Counted from the stretch's first letter, positions 1 through 7,737 are shown. The stretch: 10,281 nt of DNA from Candidatus Segatella violae (GCA_002440225.1 DJSH01000052.1:99475-109755), one strand, 5' to 3'. Notes: generated from the letters alone by a model not told the origin. A program made the numbers and translations.

Positions 1-1361
1 GGATTTGGCATGGTGAAAGGATGGTGGGTAGCCATCAATCGCTGCTCCTCGTCGCTCCACTCGAAGAGAGGGAAGTCGATGATCCAAAGGCACTTGAACA
101 CATTCTTGTCGCGCAAGCCCAGACGATCGCCCATCTCCAGTCGCAGGGAACAGAGTTGGATGCGGGTCTTGTTGGCATTGTCGCCGCTCAATATCAGCAC
201 GAGGTCGCCATCCTTGGCACCCATCACGTTCTTGATTTCTGCCAACACCTCAGGAGAATAGAACTTATCGATGCTACTCTTCACGGTTCCGTCGGCATTG
301 TACTTGATGTATACCAAGCCCTTGGCACCCACCTGTGGGCGCTTCACGAAGTCGGTCAACTCGTTGAGCTGCTTTCGGCTGTAGTCAGCGCAACCAGGCA
401 CACAGATACCACCGATATACTTAGCCTCGTCGAACACAGAGAAGCTACCCTTGCCCGTGAAGGCATCCTTCAGCTCCACAAACTCCATGCCGAAGCGCAA
501 GTCTGGCTTGTCGCTACCGAAACGCTTCATCGCCTCGTGCCAAGTCATCTGCTGCAGCTTAGGCAATTCTACGCCACGAATCTCCTTGAACAAGTGGCGA
601 GCCATCTCCTCGAAGAGGTCGATTACGTCGTCCTGGTCTACGAAGCTCATCTCGCAGTCTATCTGGGTGAACTCAGGCTGGCGGTCGGCGCGCAAGTCCT
701 CGTCGCGGAAGCACTTGGCTATCTGGAAGTAGCGGTCGAAACCAGCTACCATCAAGAGCTGCTTCAAGGTCTGAGGGCTCTGAGGGAGGGCGTAGAACTG
801 TCCTGGGTTCATGCGAGAAGGCACCACGAAGTCGCGTGCGCCCTCAGGTGTACTACCGATGAGGATAGGTGTTTCCACCTCCATGAAATTCTTGCTGTCG
901 AGGAAGTTGCGAATCAAGATGCACATACGGTGGCGCAACTCCAGGTTCTTGCGCACGGCAGGGCGTCGCAAGTCGAGATAGCGATATTTCATGCGTATGT
1001 CGTCGCCGCCATCGGTGTTGTCCTCGATGGTGAACGGAGGAGTCTGGCTCTCAGAGAGCACATTCAGTTCCTTCACCAAGATTTCGATGTCGCCAGTATC
1101 CATCTTAGGATTCTTGCTCTGTCGCTCACTTACTGTACCTTTTACCTGAATACAATATTCACGACCCAGCTTGTTGGCAGCATCACACAATTCCTTGTTG
1201 TCGGCCTCGTTGAAGACCAACTGTGTGATGCCATAACGGTCGCGCAAGTCGACGAATGTCATGCCACCCATCTTTCTTGAGCGCTGTACCCATCCGGCAA
1301 GAGTCACCTCCTTGCCAGCATCGGAGAGACGCAGCTCCCCGCAAGTGTTTGTTCTGTACAT
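1..1361 (-). CDS. aspS: Aspartyl-tRNA synthetase, bacterial type; C-terminal end lies outside the window
   Basis: Charges tRNA-Asp with aspartate in the cytoplasm (class II aminoacyl-tRNA synthetase). Reading the minus strand from the ATG at 1361-1359 gives 453 uninterrupted codons to the window edge; bacterial AspRS is usually about 580-600 residues, so roughly 130 C-terminal residues, including motif 3, are missing. Residues 1 to about 105 form the OB-fold anticodon-binding domain (MYRTNTCGELRLSDAG at the start, then GWVQRSRKMGGMTFVDLRDR). The catalytic core follows, with motif 1 around VETPIL (162-167), STPEGARDFVVPSR (170-183), FYALPQSPQ (189-197) and motif 2 FRDEDLRADRQPEFTQ (218-233). 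The GAD insertion typical of the bacterial form spans about 285-400. The core resumes at IIDFPLFEW (427-435) and THHPFT (445-450). It has its own promoter and lies downstream of the AAA/CYTH gene on the same strand with a 197-nt gap. The long opposite-strand reading frame over it is a shadow. Confidence 0.97.
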   Translation of the reverse strand, partial: MYRTNTCGELRLSDAGKEVTLAGWVQRSRKMGGMTFVDLRDRYGITQLVFNEADNKELCDAANKLGREYCIQVKGTVSERQSKNPKMDTGDIEILVKELNVLSESQTPPFTIEDNTDGGDDIRMKYRYLDLRRPAVRKNLELRHRMCILIRNFLDSKNFMEVETPILIGSTPEGARDFVVPSRMNPGQFYALPQSPQTLKQLLMVAGFDRYFQIAKCFRDEDLRADRQPEFTQIDCEMSFVDQDDVIDLFEEMARHLFKEIRGVELPKLQQMTWHEAMKRFGSDKPDLRFGMEFVELKDAFTGKGSFSVFDEAKYIGGICVPGCADYSRKQLNELTDFVKRPQVGAKGLVYIKYNADGTVKSSIDKFYSPEVLAEIKNVMGAKDGDLVLILSGDNANKTRIQLCSLRLEMGDRLGLRDKNVFKCLWIIDFPLFEWSDEEQRLMATHHPFTMPN

Positions 1362-1401
1362 AACCTTATTATATTATATGTATTATTTTGTTTCTAGTTT
1401 G

Positions 1402-1432
1402 CAAAATTACAACAAATATAGGAGATAACAAA
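1402..1432 (-). promoter_or_regulatory. Promoter of aspS (Bacteroidota type)
   Basis: On the minus strand TTTG (1432-1429) is followed after 19 nt by TAATTTTG (1409-1402), matching the phylum consensus TTTG-N19-21-TAnnTTTG. Transcription would start near 1396, about 35 nt before the aspS ATG. A second -7-like match, TATATTTG at 1420-1413, lacks an equally well-spaced upstream TTTG. The leader is AT-rich and has no Shine-Dalgarno sequence, which is normal for this phylum. The rest of the gap (1433-1558) shows no gene and no convincing terminator. Confidence 0.7.
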
Positions 1433-1558
1433 GAAAAAACTCTAAAAATATATCAAAACCCTGGGCATTGTGGCAAAAATGGGGCATCTTATGCTTCTTT
1501 AGAGAATCTGCGGCAACACAACAGAGGTACCACATCTTGTGCCTCAGCTATCGAATAA

Positions 1559-2656
1559 TCATCGTTTTAGGGCGATGTTGTAATTATAATATTTCATGTT
1601 GCCGGTGATGTCCTCCAACACCTGAACGAACGGCGGGAACTTCACGCTCTCATGCTGCGAAATGCCCTTCGTCTCCAAAATCATGAGGTCATGCACTGGC
1701 TCCTCAAATGAATCGAGCTCGAAATACTGTCCCTTCCAGATGAAGCTCTTGCGATGCTTGCGGATGGTCTGTCGATAAGGATCGGCTTGCTGCAGCATGC
1801 TCTCGTAGAGATTTTCGTTGATTTGGCGCTCGGTCTCCACCTGCTCGTTGTCGGAAGTGCGCTTCTTGGTGGTGAGCACGTAGAGATACTTGCCCTCAAA
1901 AGCACGGCGGCGGAGGCGAATCTCACTCTTCGGGTCGCCCGAAAGATAGGTCTGCACGATGTCGCTGTCGATGGCATTAGGCACATCGCCTATCAGCTTC
2001 ACTATGTACTTGCGCTCCTCCTCTATCGGCTGGGCGAGTCCGAGCACATTTCCTATCTCCTTGAGCACACGGTTGAGCTTGTTGTTGAAATCCTCGTGGT
2101 TGTTGATGACGCGCAGGTGAGGATGTCCCTTCCAAGCTGCCACAATCTTCTTATCAAGCTCGCGCGCAATCTGAAGTCCCTTCTCATCGGCCTTCTCCAA
2201 TCGCTGCGCATTGTTGGCGGTGGTGTAGAATTGCTCGGCGCCATCAGCAGCAGATACCAAGTGAAGCACTGCGTCGTATCTACTGCGCAACTGGCTGTTG
2301 GTGTAGCCCTGCTCAGAGATGATGCGATTCCAGAATTCGGGTGTAAGATAGGTGGAAATGTCCATCGTACCACGGTCGCATACGATGAGCACAGGCTTGT
2401 CGATCGTCTCAGCGATGCGCTGGAAACTATCCTCCAATCCCACCTGCGTGAGGAACGTAGCCTTCTCGCCCTCGAAGAAATAATCCTTGTTGGATGTGAG
2501 GTAGTTCATGCCCGCCTGCGTGAACATGGTTGGCACCTCTGGAATGGTAAACACCTTATAGCCTAGGCTGGAGAAATGCTCAATCACCTTGACCAGAGCG
2601 GTGGTCTTGCCTGCGCAAGGACCGCCAGTAAGCACAATCTTCTTAATTGTATTCAT
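1559..2656 (-). CDS. P-loop ATPase (AAA_28/TTD14-like) fused to a C-terminal CYTH-like domain
   Basis: A 365-residue soluble protein in two parts. The N-terminal NTPase part (about 1-205) has Walker A GGPCAGKT (11-18), a Walker B-like strand VLIVCDRG (89-96) with D94, and a motif resembling the TTD14/AAA_28 family around DAVLHLVSAADGAEQFYT (128-145), with NNAQR (148-152) as a possible lid. The C-terminal part (about 210-365) has charged motifs expected of a CYTH/triphosphate-tunnel fold: EEERKY (212-217), EIRLRRR (245-251), KKR (264-266), ETERQI (274-279), RKHRK (299-303), FELDSF (312-317) and LETK (327-330). Family knowledge: CYTH proteins bind triphosphorylated or phosphorylated ligands with metal ions, and fly TTD14, with a similar layout, is reported to bind GTP and phosphoinositide. 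The substrate here is unknown. The ATG at 2656 sits 29 nt from a -7 element and gives a full N-terminus ahead of Walker A. It is transcribed in the same direction as aspS, but with separate promoters. Confidence 0.85.
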   Translation of the reverse strand: MNTIKKIVLTGGPCAGKTTALVKVIEHFSSLGYKVFTIPEVPTMFTQAGMNYLTSNKDYFFEGEKATFLTQVGLEDSFQRIAETIDKPVLIVCDRGTMDISTYLTPEFWNRIISEQGYTNSQLRSRYDAVLHLVSAADGAEQFYTTANNAQRLEKADEKGLQIARELDKKIVAAWKGHPHLRVINNHEDFNNKLNRVLKEIGNVLGLAQPIEEERKYIVKLIGDVPNAIDSDIVQTYLSGDPKSEIRLRRRAFEGKYLYVLTTKKRTSDNEQVETERQINENLYESMLQQADPYRQTIRKHRKSFIWKGQYFELDSFEEPVHDLMILETKGISQHESVKFPPFVQVLEDITGNMKYYNYNIALKR

Positions 2657-2684
2657 CTATTCGTAACTTTTATTTTTGCGCCTG

Positions 2685-2692
2685 CAAAGATA
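2685..2692 (-). promoter_or_regulatory. -7 element of the AAA/CYTH gene promoter
   Basis: The minus strand reads TATCTTTG from 2692 to 2685, an exact TAnnTTTG match. No TTTG lies at the ideal 19-21 nt distance; candidates sit 12 nt (2708-2705) and 31 nt (2727-2724) upstream, so the -33 half is degenerate. The start would fall near 2679, giving a leader of about 23 nt. The site is back to back with the trxB promoter. Confidence 0.5.
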
Positions 2693-2741
2693 GCAATAAA
2701 TATTCAAATAAAGGTTTAAGTATCAAAAAAATCGCTTAATA

Positions 2742-2773
2742 TTTGCTATTCTGCCATTTTTCTAGTACCTTTG
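2742..2773 (+). promoter_or_regulatory. Promoter of trxB
   Basis: TTTG at 2742-2745 is followed after 20 nt by TACCTTTG at 2766-2773, a full match to the Bacteroidota promoter. Transcription would start about 2779, leaving a leader of about 45 nt before the trxB ATG at 2825. The sequence just before the ATG is A-rich (AACAGACAATAA) and lacks a Shine-Dalgarno motif. Confidence 0.75.
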
Positions 2774-2824
2774 TCGTCCGTAAAGACGTATTTATAGTAG
2801 AATAGGAAAACAAACAGACAATAA

Positions 2825-3757
2825 ATGGAAAAAGTAAAGACTTTAATCATAGGCAGCGGTCCTGCTGGATACACCGCTGCCATCTATGCAGGAAGAGCCG
2901 ACCTCAAGCCAGTGCTCTACTCAGGTATGCAACCGGGTGGACAGCTCACCATCACAACCATCGTGGAGAATTTCCCTGGCTACCCTAATGGCGTAGACGG
3001 CACCCAGATGATGATGGACTTGAAGGAGCAGGCTGCTCGCTTCGGCGCCGACATCAGAGACGGAAGCATAGACAAAGTAGATTTCAGTTCTCGTCCATTC
3101 CACCTCACCGACGAGAGAGGAAACGAGATTGAGGCTGACACCGTGATCATCGCCACAGGCGCATCTGCCAAGTATCTCGGATTGCCCGACGAGGAGAAAT
3201 ACCGCGGACAGGGCGTTTCCGCTTGCGCCACTTGCGATGGCTTCTTCTATCGCAAGCGCACCGTGGCTGTAGTGGGCGGCGGCGACACAGCCTGCGAGGA
3301 GGCGATGTACCTCTCTGGTCTAGCCAAGAAGGTGTACATGATTGTGCGCAAGCCTTACCTGCGCGCCTCGGAAATCATGCAGCAACGTGTGAAGGACAAG
3401 GAAAACATTGAGATTCTCTTCAACACCAACACACTCGGACTCTTCGGCGAGAACGGCGTGGAGGGCGCTCACCTCGTTCGCCACAAGGGCGAGACTAACG
3501 AGGAGAAGTTTGACATCGCCATCGACGGCTTCTTCCTTGCCATCGGTCACAAGCCAAACACCGACCTATTCAAGGATTATCTCGACCTCGACGAGCAGGG
3601 CTTTATCAAGGTGAAGCCAGGCACCGCAAGCACCAACATACCAGGAGTTTTCGCAGCTGGCGACGTTGCCGACCCAATCTATCGCCAGGGCGTTGTGGCA
3701 GCAGGTTCTGGAGCCAAGGCAGCAATCGAGGCCGATAGATTCTTGCAAAAGCAATAA
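2825..3757 (+). CDS. trxB: Thioredoxin-disulfide reductase
   Basis: FAD-dependent enzyme that moves electrons from NADPH to oxidised thioredoxin in the cytoplasm. It is 310 residues, the normal length for the low-molecular-weight bacterial type. FAD-binding GSGPAG lies at 10-15, with the FAD-domain segments PGGQL (37-41) and ENFPGYP (48-54). The pyridine-nucleotide motif is GGGDTA (151-156) and the redox-active disulfide is CATC (134-137, in SACATCDGFF). The C-terminal FAD motif is GVFAAGDVAD (274-283), and RQGVVAAGSG (287-296) matches the conserved end. The segment that selects NADPH reads VRKPYLR (174-180) where E. coli has HRRDxFR. The basic residues are largely kept, so NADPH use is likely, but H and the first R are replaced. 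The gene is single, with its own promoter and a hairpin plus T-run about 70 nt after the stop. The TAA at 3755-3757 overlaps the first of two GCAATAAGAT repeats. Confidence 0.97.
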   Translation: MEKVKTLIIGSGPAGYTAAIYAGRADLKPVLYSGMQPGGQLTITTIVENFPGYPNGVDGTQMMMDLKEQAARFGADIRDGSIDKVDFSSRPFHLTDERGNEIEADTVIIATGASAKYLGLPDEEKYRGQGVSACATCDGFFYRKRTVAVVGGGDTACEEAMYLSGLAKKVYMIVRKPYLRASEIMQQRVKDKENIEILFNTNTLGLFGENGVEGAHLVRHKGETNEEKFDIAIDGFFLAIGHKPNTDLFKDYLDLDEQGFIKVKPGTASTNIPGVFAAGDVADPIYRQGVVAAGSGAKAAIEADRFLQKQ

Positions 3758-3824
3758 GATATGGCGATTTGTTCGCAATAAGATAAGATATGGCCAGTTT
3801 TTTAGCCATAAAACACACCCAAAA

Positions 3825-3935
3825 TTACGTCCCGACGCAGTTCTTACTACGTCGGGACGTATTTTTTACTGCGTCGAGGATGCAGCAATCGCTGCGTCGG
3901 GACGTATTTTCTACTCTATCCAAACGCATTTTCCA
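3825..3935. repeat. Tandem array of about five diverged 22-bp units with a palindromic core
   Basis: Units begin at 3825, 3847, 3869, 3892 and 3914, with spacings of 22, 22, 23 and 22. The best-kept pair (3847 and 3892) shares CGTCGGGACGTATTTT. The core CGTC-NN-GACG is an inverted repeat in units 1, 2 and 4; unit 3 (CGTCGAGGATG) is degraded, and unit 5 keeps mainly ACGCATTTTCCA against ACGTATTTTCTA. Units therefore look like a palindromic box plus an AT-rich spacer at roughly two helical turns. The array sits between trxB and tRNA-Ser(CGA). The function is unknown. Confidence 0.7.
3826..3867 (+). terminator. Probable intrinsic terminator after trxB, formed by two units of the 22-bp array
   Basis: TACGTCCCGACG (3826-3837) and CGTCGGGACGTA (3850-3861) form a perfect 12-bp stem around a 12-nt loop, followed directly by six T (3862-3867). 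It lies about 70 nt past the trxB stop. The stem is built from the first two units of the tandem array at 3825-3935, so termination may be a by-product of the repeats. A weaker inverted repeat, TATGGC/GCCATA (3789-3810), precedes it without a T-run. Confidence 0.55.
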
Positions 3936-4019
3936 CTCTCGCCTAACACTTATTCATTTCCCCCCAACGCTTTTGAAAACCTGCCAAACATTAATTTAGT
4001 TAAAAAAACGATGCAATAT

Positions 4020-4050
4020 TTTGTGGGATTAAGAAAAAGTATTACCTTTG
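4020..4050 (+). promoter_or_regulatory. Promoter of tRNA-Ser(CGA) and probably of the downstream operon
   Basis: TTTGTGGG starting at 4020 (-33) is followed after 19 nt by TACCTTTGCA (-7 element TACCTTTG at 4043-4050). Transcription would start near 4056, about 13 nt before the mature tRNA. The extended form is shared with the promoters at 9466 and 10065. No other promoter is visible before the protein gene at 4187. Confidence 0.8.
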
Positions 4051-4068
4051 CATCACACTAAAGACAAA

Positions 4069-4157
4069 GGAAGATTGGCAGAGTGACCGAATGCGCTGGA
4101 CTCGAAATCCGGTATACCCCTTTCCGGGTATCGGGGGTTTGAATCCCTCATCTTCCG
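4069..4157 (+). tRNA. tRNA-Ser, anticodon CGA
   Basis: Class II tRNA of 89 nt. The acceptor stem GGAAGAT (4069-4075) pairs with ATCTTCC (4150-4156), and the discriminator is G4157. The anticodon stem CTGGA (4096-4100) pairs with TCCGG (4108-4112) around loop CTCGAAA, giving anticodon CGA (4103-4105), which reads UCG. The long variable arm characteristic of serine has a 6-bp stem, ATACCC/GGGTAT (4114-4119, 4126-4131). The T stem is 4133-4137/4145-4149 with loop TTTGAAT. CCA is not encoded (GCAT follows), so it must be added after transcription. Confidence 0.96.
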
Positions 4158-4186
4158 CATTTTTTGCTATAAAAATACAATCCGAC

Positions 4187-5035
4187 ATGAAAAAAATTAT
4201 CATCCCTATATTTATGCTTCTTCCAGTGATGACTGCACAAGCGCAAACTGTGCTCACCGAAGAACAACAGTTGGAGCAGGCGCAGAAACAACTTGAGGCT
4301 GCCAAGAAGGCACTCGAAGTGGCTAAGCTCAAGGCACAGGCTGCCAAACTGAAGGCTCAGGCCGACAGCATCAACGCAGCCAACGCCAAGACGACAGAAC
4401 CCAAACCAGTGGTAGTGAAGGAACCGACAACATCCACCAGCGGATGGGCCATCCCAGTAGCCGTAAAAGAGACCAAGGCTACTGAGAAAAAGAGCACCAC
4501 GCTTAGCAATGGAGTGGTTGCCAAGGTAGACCCTAAGTATTTGGAAGGTGCCATCACTACCAACTCGGAAGGCAAGATAGAGTTCACTCTCGACACCGAC
4601 TGCAACGGCAAGAGTGCCCAGCAAATATACGACATCGTGCTGAAATACATGACCTCGCTCACCCAGGGCGACCAAAACATCAGCAGCCGCGTGGCACTGG
4701 TCAACCCATCAGAGCACATCATTGCCAACACCATGGACGAATGGCTTGTGTTCAGTCAGTCATTCATCTCGCTCGACCGCTCTGAATTCAAATACCAGTT
4801 GGTTGCCAAGATTTCCGACAACCACCTTCACCTCACCCTCGGTCGCATCATCTACGACTATGAGAAAGGTAGAAGTACAGGATTCAAGGACGCTGCCGAG
4901 AAAGTGATTACAGACAACGTGGCCCTCACCAAGAAGAAGAACGACCTCGCCAAGATTTTCGGAAAGTTCCGTCGGCTCACCATCGACCGCAAAGACCAAA
5001 TTTTCAAGGAGATAAAAATGCTCGTCATCGACTAG
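4187..5035 (+). CDS. Secreted protein with coiled coil and DUF4468-like domain
   Basis: A 282-residue protein starting at the ATG at 4187. The reading frame stays open upstream to 4091, but that part would run through the tRNA. The signal peptide is MKKIIIPIFMLLPVMTAQAQ with cleavage after about residue 20; with no lipobox cysteine it is probably periplasmic. Residues 24-67 are rich in Ala, Lys, Gln and Glu with heptad spacing, including the internal repeat AKLKAQ, and so are a likely coiled coil. A Pro/Thr/Lys-rich linker runs to about 115. The C-terminal globular part (about 118-282), with EGKIEFTLDTD (128-138), FKYQLVAKI (201-209) and HLHLTLGRIIYDYE (213-226), resembles Bacteroidota DUF4468 proteins, whose role is unknown; this match is by eye. 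It lies 29 nt after tRNA-Ser and 43 nt before the next gene, so it is probably the first protein gene of a tRNA-led operon. Confidence 0.85.
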   Translation: MKKIIIPIFMLLPVMTAQAQTVLTEEQQLEQAQKQLEAAKKALEVAKLKAQAAKLKAQADSINAANAKTTEPKPVVVKEPTTSTSGWAIPVAVKETKATEKKSTTLSNGVVAKVDPKYLEGAITTNSEGKIEFTLDTDCNGKSAQQIYDIVLKYMTSLTQGDQNISSRVALVNPSEHIIANTMDEWLVFSQSFISLDRSEFKYQLVAKISDNHLHLTLGRIIYDYEKGRSTGFKDAAEKVITDNVALTKKKNDLAKIFGKFRRLTIDRKDQIFKEIKMLVID

Positions 5036-5078
5036 ATAGAGCCCCCTCTCCTACACCCATATAATAAAAGGTAAAGAA

Positions 5079-5390
5079 ATGCAAGAAGAAAACAAGAATA
5101 TACAGCAGGAAGGAATCAAGCCAAATGAGGTTGGCAATCAGCAGGCGACAAGCGAGCAACACAGTTATGCCGTGCCCCCAACTCGCCATCACCATCGCCG
5201 ACTCGAATACAGCGACAAGAGCAACATGTTGCAGGTGCGCAACTATCTCAACATTGGCTTCATGCTCCTCGCCTTGGTAGGCGTCATCCTGTGGACACAG
5301 ATGGACGACCGCACCATAGCCATCGTGTTCCTGCTCATCGGTGTCGCCCTCAAGATTGCCGAAGTTTGTATCCGACTATTCAAGAAATAA
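5079..5390 (+). CDS. Small two-helix inner-membrane protein
   Basis: A 103-residue protein that I do not recognise. The first 60 or so residues are hydrophilic, rich in Gln/Asn/Glu, with a histidine/arginine cluster RHHHRRLEY (36-44). Two hydrophobic segments follow: about 56-73 (YLNIGFMLLALVGVILW) and about 79-97 (IAIVFLLIGVALKIAEV), separated by the short loop TQMDDR. The end is basic (RLFKK). The expected topology is an N-terminal tail and a C-terminus on the same side, probably cytoplasmic, joined by a tight hairpin. Its stop codon abuts the ATG of the porin gene with no gap, which suggests coupled translation. The ATG at 5079 is preceded by an A-rich stretch (GGTAAAGAA) and is the only reasonable start. 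Confidence 0.85.
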   Translation: MQEENKNIQQEGIKPNEVGNQQATSEQHSYAVPPTRHHHRRLEYSDKSNMLQVRNYLNIGFMLLALVGVILWTQMDDRTIAIVFLLIGVALKIAEVCIRLFKK

Positions 5391-7736
5391 ATGAAGAAAA
5401 TATTATTCTCTATATTCATGATTTGTGCTGCGACCCTCCAGGTTGCGGCACAAACCGATTTTAACTACAACGAAGATTCACAGTTCCGCCCAGTAAACAA
5501 CCGCAAGGTGAACACCGACTCGCTCGGAAGCGACAAGGAGATTCCGAAGGGCATCAAGGTATGGACCATAGACGAGCGATTCGGCGACCGAAAGGCAGCC
5601 GAGGTCGACACCATGCAGCACATGTACATGAACACCACCTTCACCGAGGGACTTTACGGACAGTACAACACGCTGGGCAACTTGGGGTCAGCTCGCATCA
5701 ACCGTATCTTCATCGACCGACGCAACACGCAGGGTAATTTCATCTTCACAGAACCCTACGACAACATCGTGACACCGGTGAGCGATTTCCATTTCACCAA
5801 CACCTACTCGCCTATCACTAACGTGACGCTCAACAACTGCGGCAACCGTACCAATGGCGAGGATGACTTCCGTGCCGTGTTCGCCGTGAATGCCAACAAG
5901 CGACTCGGTTCAGGTTTCCGTTTCGACTACAAGTATGGCCGTGGTTACTATAATGCACAGAGTACCAGCCATTTCAAGTATACGATGTGGACATCCTATC
6001 TAGGCGATCGCTACCAAGCACATTTCCTCTTCAGTACCAATCACGAGAAGATGACGGAGAACGGCGGAATCACCAACGACGACTACATCAAGCATCCGGA
6101 GATTTACACAGAGTCGTACGCCACCAATGAGATTCCTACCGTATTGGAGAAAAACTGGAACCGACTCGACAACCAACATATTTTCTTCACCCATCGCTAC
6201 AACGTGGGCTTCAGCCGCAAGGTGAAGATGACCGAGGATGAAATCAAGGCAAAGAAATTCGCCATGGAGTCGCAGAAGGACAATGCCGCCGCCGATGCCA
6301 AGGAGGAAGCTCGAAAGAAGGCAAAGCAGGAAGGTAAGGAATTTGACGAAAAGAACTTCGAAAAACAGCAGAAAGCAAAATACTCTGGCCGTCCAGACAA
6401 CGCTAAGATAGCAGGCGACGAACCGGCCAAAGACGTGGCAGCCAAGGACATCAAGAGCGACAGCACTCGCATCGCCATCAACGGAAAGGCTACCGCCGAC
6501 AGTTTGCTCGCCGCACAAAAGAAGAACAAGGAAGACTCACTCTGGTACAAGACAGAATATGTACCAGTGACCAGTTTCATCCATACGCTGAAGTTTGACA
6601 ACTATTCTCGCATATACGAGGCTTATGAGACTCCAGCCGATTATTATCTTAAGGAATACTACGATGCAGGTCGCTTGACAGGCGACTCCATCTACGACCA
6701 AACCAAGCATTGGCACATGAAGAATACCTTCGCCATCGCTACCCTAGAAGGTTTCAGCAAATGGGCAAAGGCAGGACTGAAGGCATTCGCCAGCTACGAC
6801 TTGCGCCACTACGAGCTACCTAACACCGAGGCAGTTCTGGAAAAATACAACGAACACGTGCTTAGCGTGGGTGGCCAACTGAGCAAGCAAGAAGGCAAGA
6901 CACTCCACTACAACGTGGTGGCAGAAGTGGGCCTGACCGGCGTAGATGCCGGAACCTTGGCAGTAGACGGAAGCGTAGACATCAATGTTCCATTCCTAGG
7001 CGACACCTTGCAAGTGAGAGGCGATGGATTCTTCCATCGTGAGACACCATCATTCTACTATCGCAAGTTCCACGGTCGCCATGCATGGTGGGACGACAAT
7101 CTCGACAAGACCATCCACTCACGCATCATGGGTACCCTGCGATTCGGCAAGACCAACACCACCCTGCGCGTGGCTGTCGACGAGATCAAGAACTACACCT
7201 ACTTCTCACAGAGCTACAACGTGACGGAAGAAGGTTTGCGCACAGGCGTAACAGTGACCCCAATGCAGAGTAGTGGTGCCATCAACCTGCTTACCGCACA
7301 GTTGGAACAAAACTTCAAGCTGGGCATCTTCCACTGGGAGAACCAAATCACCTATCAGCACTCTAGCGACAAGAGCGTGATTCCGGTGCCGACACTCAAT
7401 GTTTACAGCAACCTCTACATGAAGTTCCGTGTAGTGAAAGTGCTCAACATCGACATGGGAGCCGACATGAGATTCTTCACCAGCTACGAGGCTCCCGACT
7501 ATTCTCCATATATGGGACAATATACGGTGCAAGGCAATGGCGAGAACAACGTAAAGGTAGGCGACTACCCTATCATCAACGTCTACGCCAACGTTCACAT
7601 CAAGCATACTCGCTTCTTCGTGATGATGAGCCACATCAACGCAGGCTCAGGCACCAAGAACTATTTCTTCACCCCTCACTACCCTCTCAACGAGAGTGTG
7701 TTCCGAATGGGTGTAAGCTGGAACTTCTTCAATTAA
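5391..7736 (+). CDS. Putative outer-membrane porin (Porin_10-like) with a charged insertion
   Basis: A 781-residue exported protein. The signal peptide is MKKILFSIFMICAATLQVAA with cleavage near residue 21; no SPII lipobox. The body has alternating aromatic/polar strands typical of an outer-membrane beta barrel (for example GSGFRFDYKYGRGYY 173-187 and HFKYTMWTSYLGDRYQAHF 194-212) and ends in FRMGVSWNFFN, a barrel-like final strand. The opening region KGIKVWTIDERFGD (53-66) and the family layout fit Bacteroidota putative porin proteins (Porin_10); this is recognition by eye, and the substrate is unknown. Residues about 277-384 interrupt the barrel pattern with a Lys/Glu/Ala/Asp-rich stretch nearly free of aromatics, resembling a helical or disordered loop; the barrel pattern resumes at WYKTEYVPVTSFIHTLKFDN (385-404). 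The start directly abuts the previous stop, and menA begins 1 nt after its stop. Confidence 0.88.
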   Translation: MKKILFSIFMICAATLQVAAQTDFNYNEDSQFRPVNNRKVNTDSLGSDKEIPKGIKVWTIDERFGDRKAAEVDTMQHMYMNTTFTEGLYGQYNTLGNLGSARINRIFIDRRNTQGNFIFTEPYDNIVTPVSDFHFTNTYSPITNVTLNNCGNRTNGEDDFRAVFAVNANKRLGSGFRFDYKYGRGYYNAQSTSHFKYTMWTSYLGDRYQAHFLFSTNHEKMTENGGITNDDYIKHPEIYTESYATNEIPTVLEKNWNRLDNQHIFFTHRYNVGFSRKVKMTEDEIKAKKFAMESQKDNAAADAKEEARKKAKQEGKEFDEKNFEKQQKAKYSGRPDNAKIAGDEPAKDVAAKDIKSDSTRIAINGKATADSLLAAQKKNKEDSLWYKTEYVPVTSFIHTLKFDNYSRIYEAYETPADYYLKEYYDAGRLTGDSIYDQTKHWHMKNTFAIATLEGFSKWAKAGLKAFASYDLRHYELPNTEAVLEKYNEHVLSVGGQLSKQEGKTLHYNVVAEVGLTGVDAGTLAVDGSVDINVPFLGDTLQVRGDGFFHRETPSFYYRKFHGRHAWWDDNLDKTIHSRIMGTLRFGKTNTTLRVAVDEIKNYTYFSQSYNVTEEGLRTGVTVTPMQSSGAINLLTAQLEQNFKLGIFHWENQITYQHSSDKSVIPVPTLNVYSNLYMKFRVVKVLNIDMGADMRFFTSYEAPDYSPYMGQYTVQGNGENNVKVGDYPIINVYANVHIKHTRFFVMMSHINAGSGTKNYFFTPHYPLNESVFRMGVSWNFFN

Positions 7737-7737
7737 T

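Noticed and set aside
21..1280. Long open frame of 419 codons on the plus strand opposite aspS
   Set aside because: The minus strand encodes an unmistakable AspRS with motifs 1 and 2. The opposite frame is low-complexity, rich in His/Leu/Val, and is a shadow of codon bias.
1754..2566. Open frame of 270 codons on the plus strand opposite the AAA/CYTH gene
   Set aside because: It has Leu/Val-rich shadow composition and no motifs, while the minus strand shows Walker A and CYTH motifs.
4091..4186. Upstream extension of the DUF4468-like gene through the tRNA
   Set aside because: The frame is open, but it translates the tRNA; the ATG at 4187 starts a proper signal peptide.
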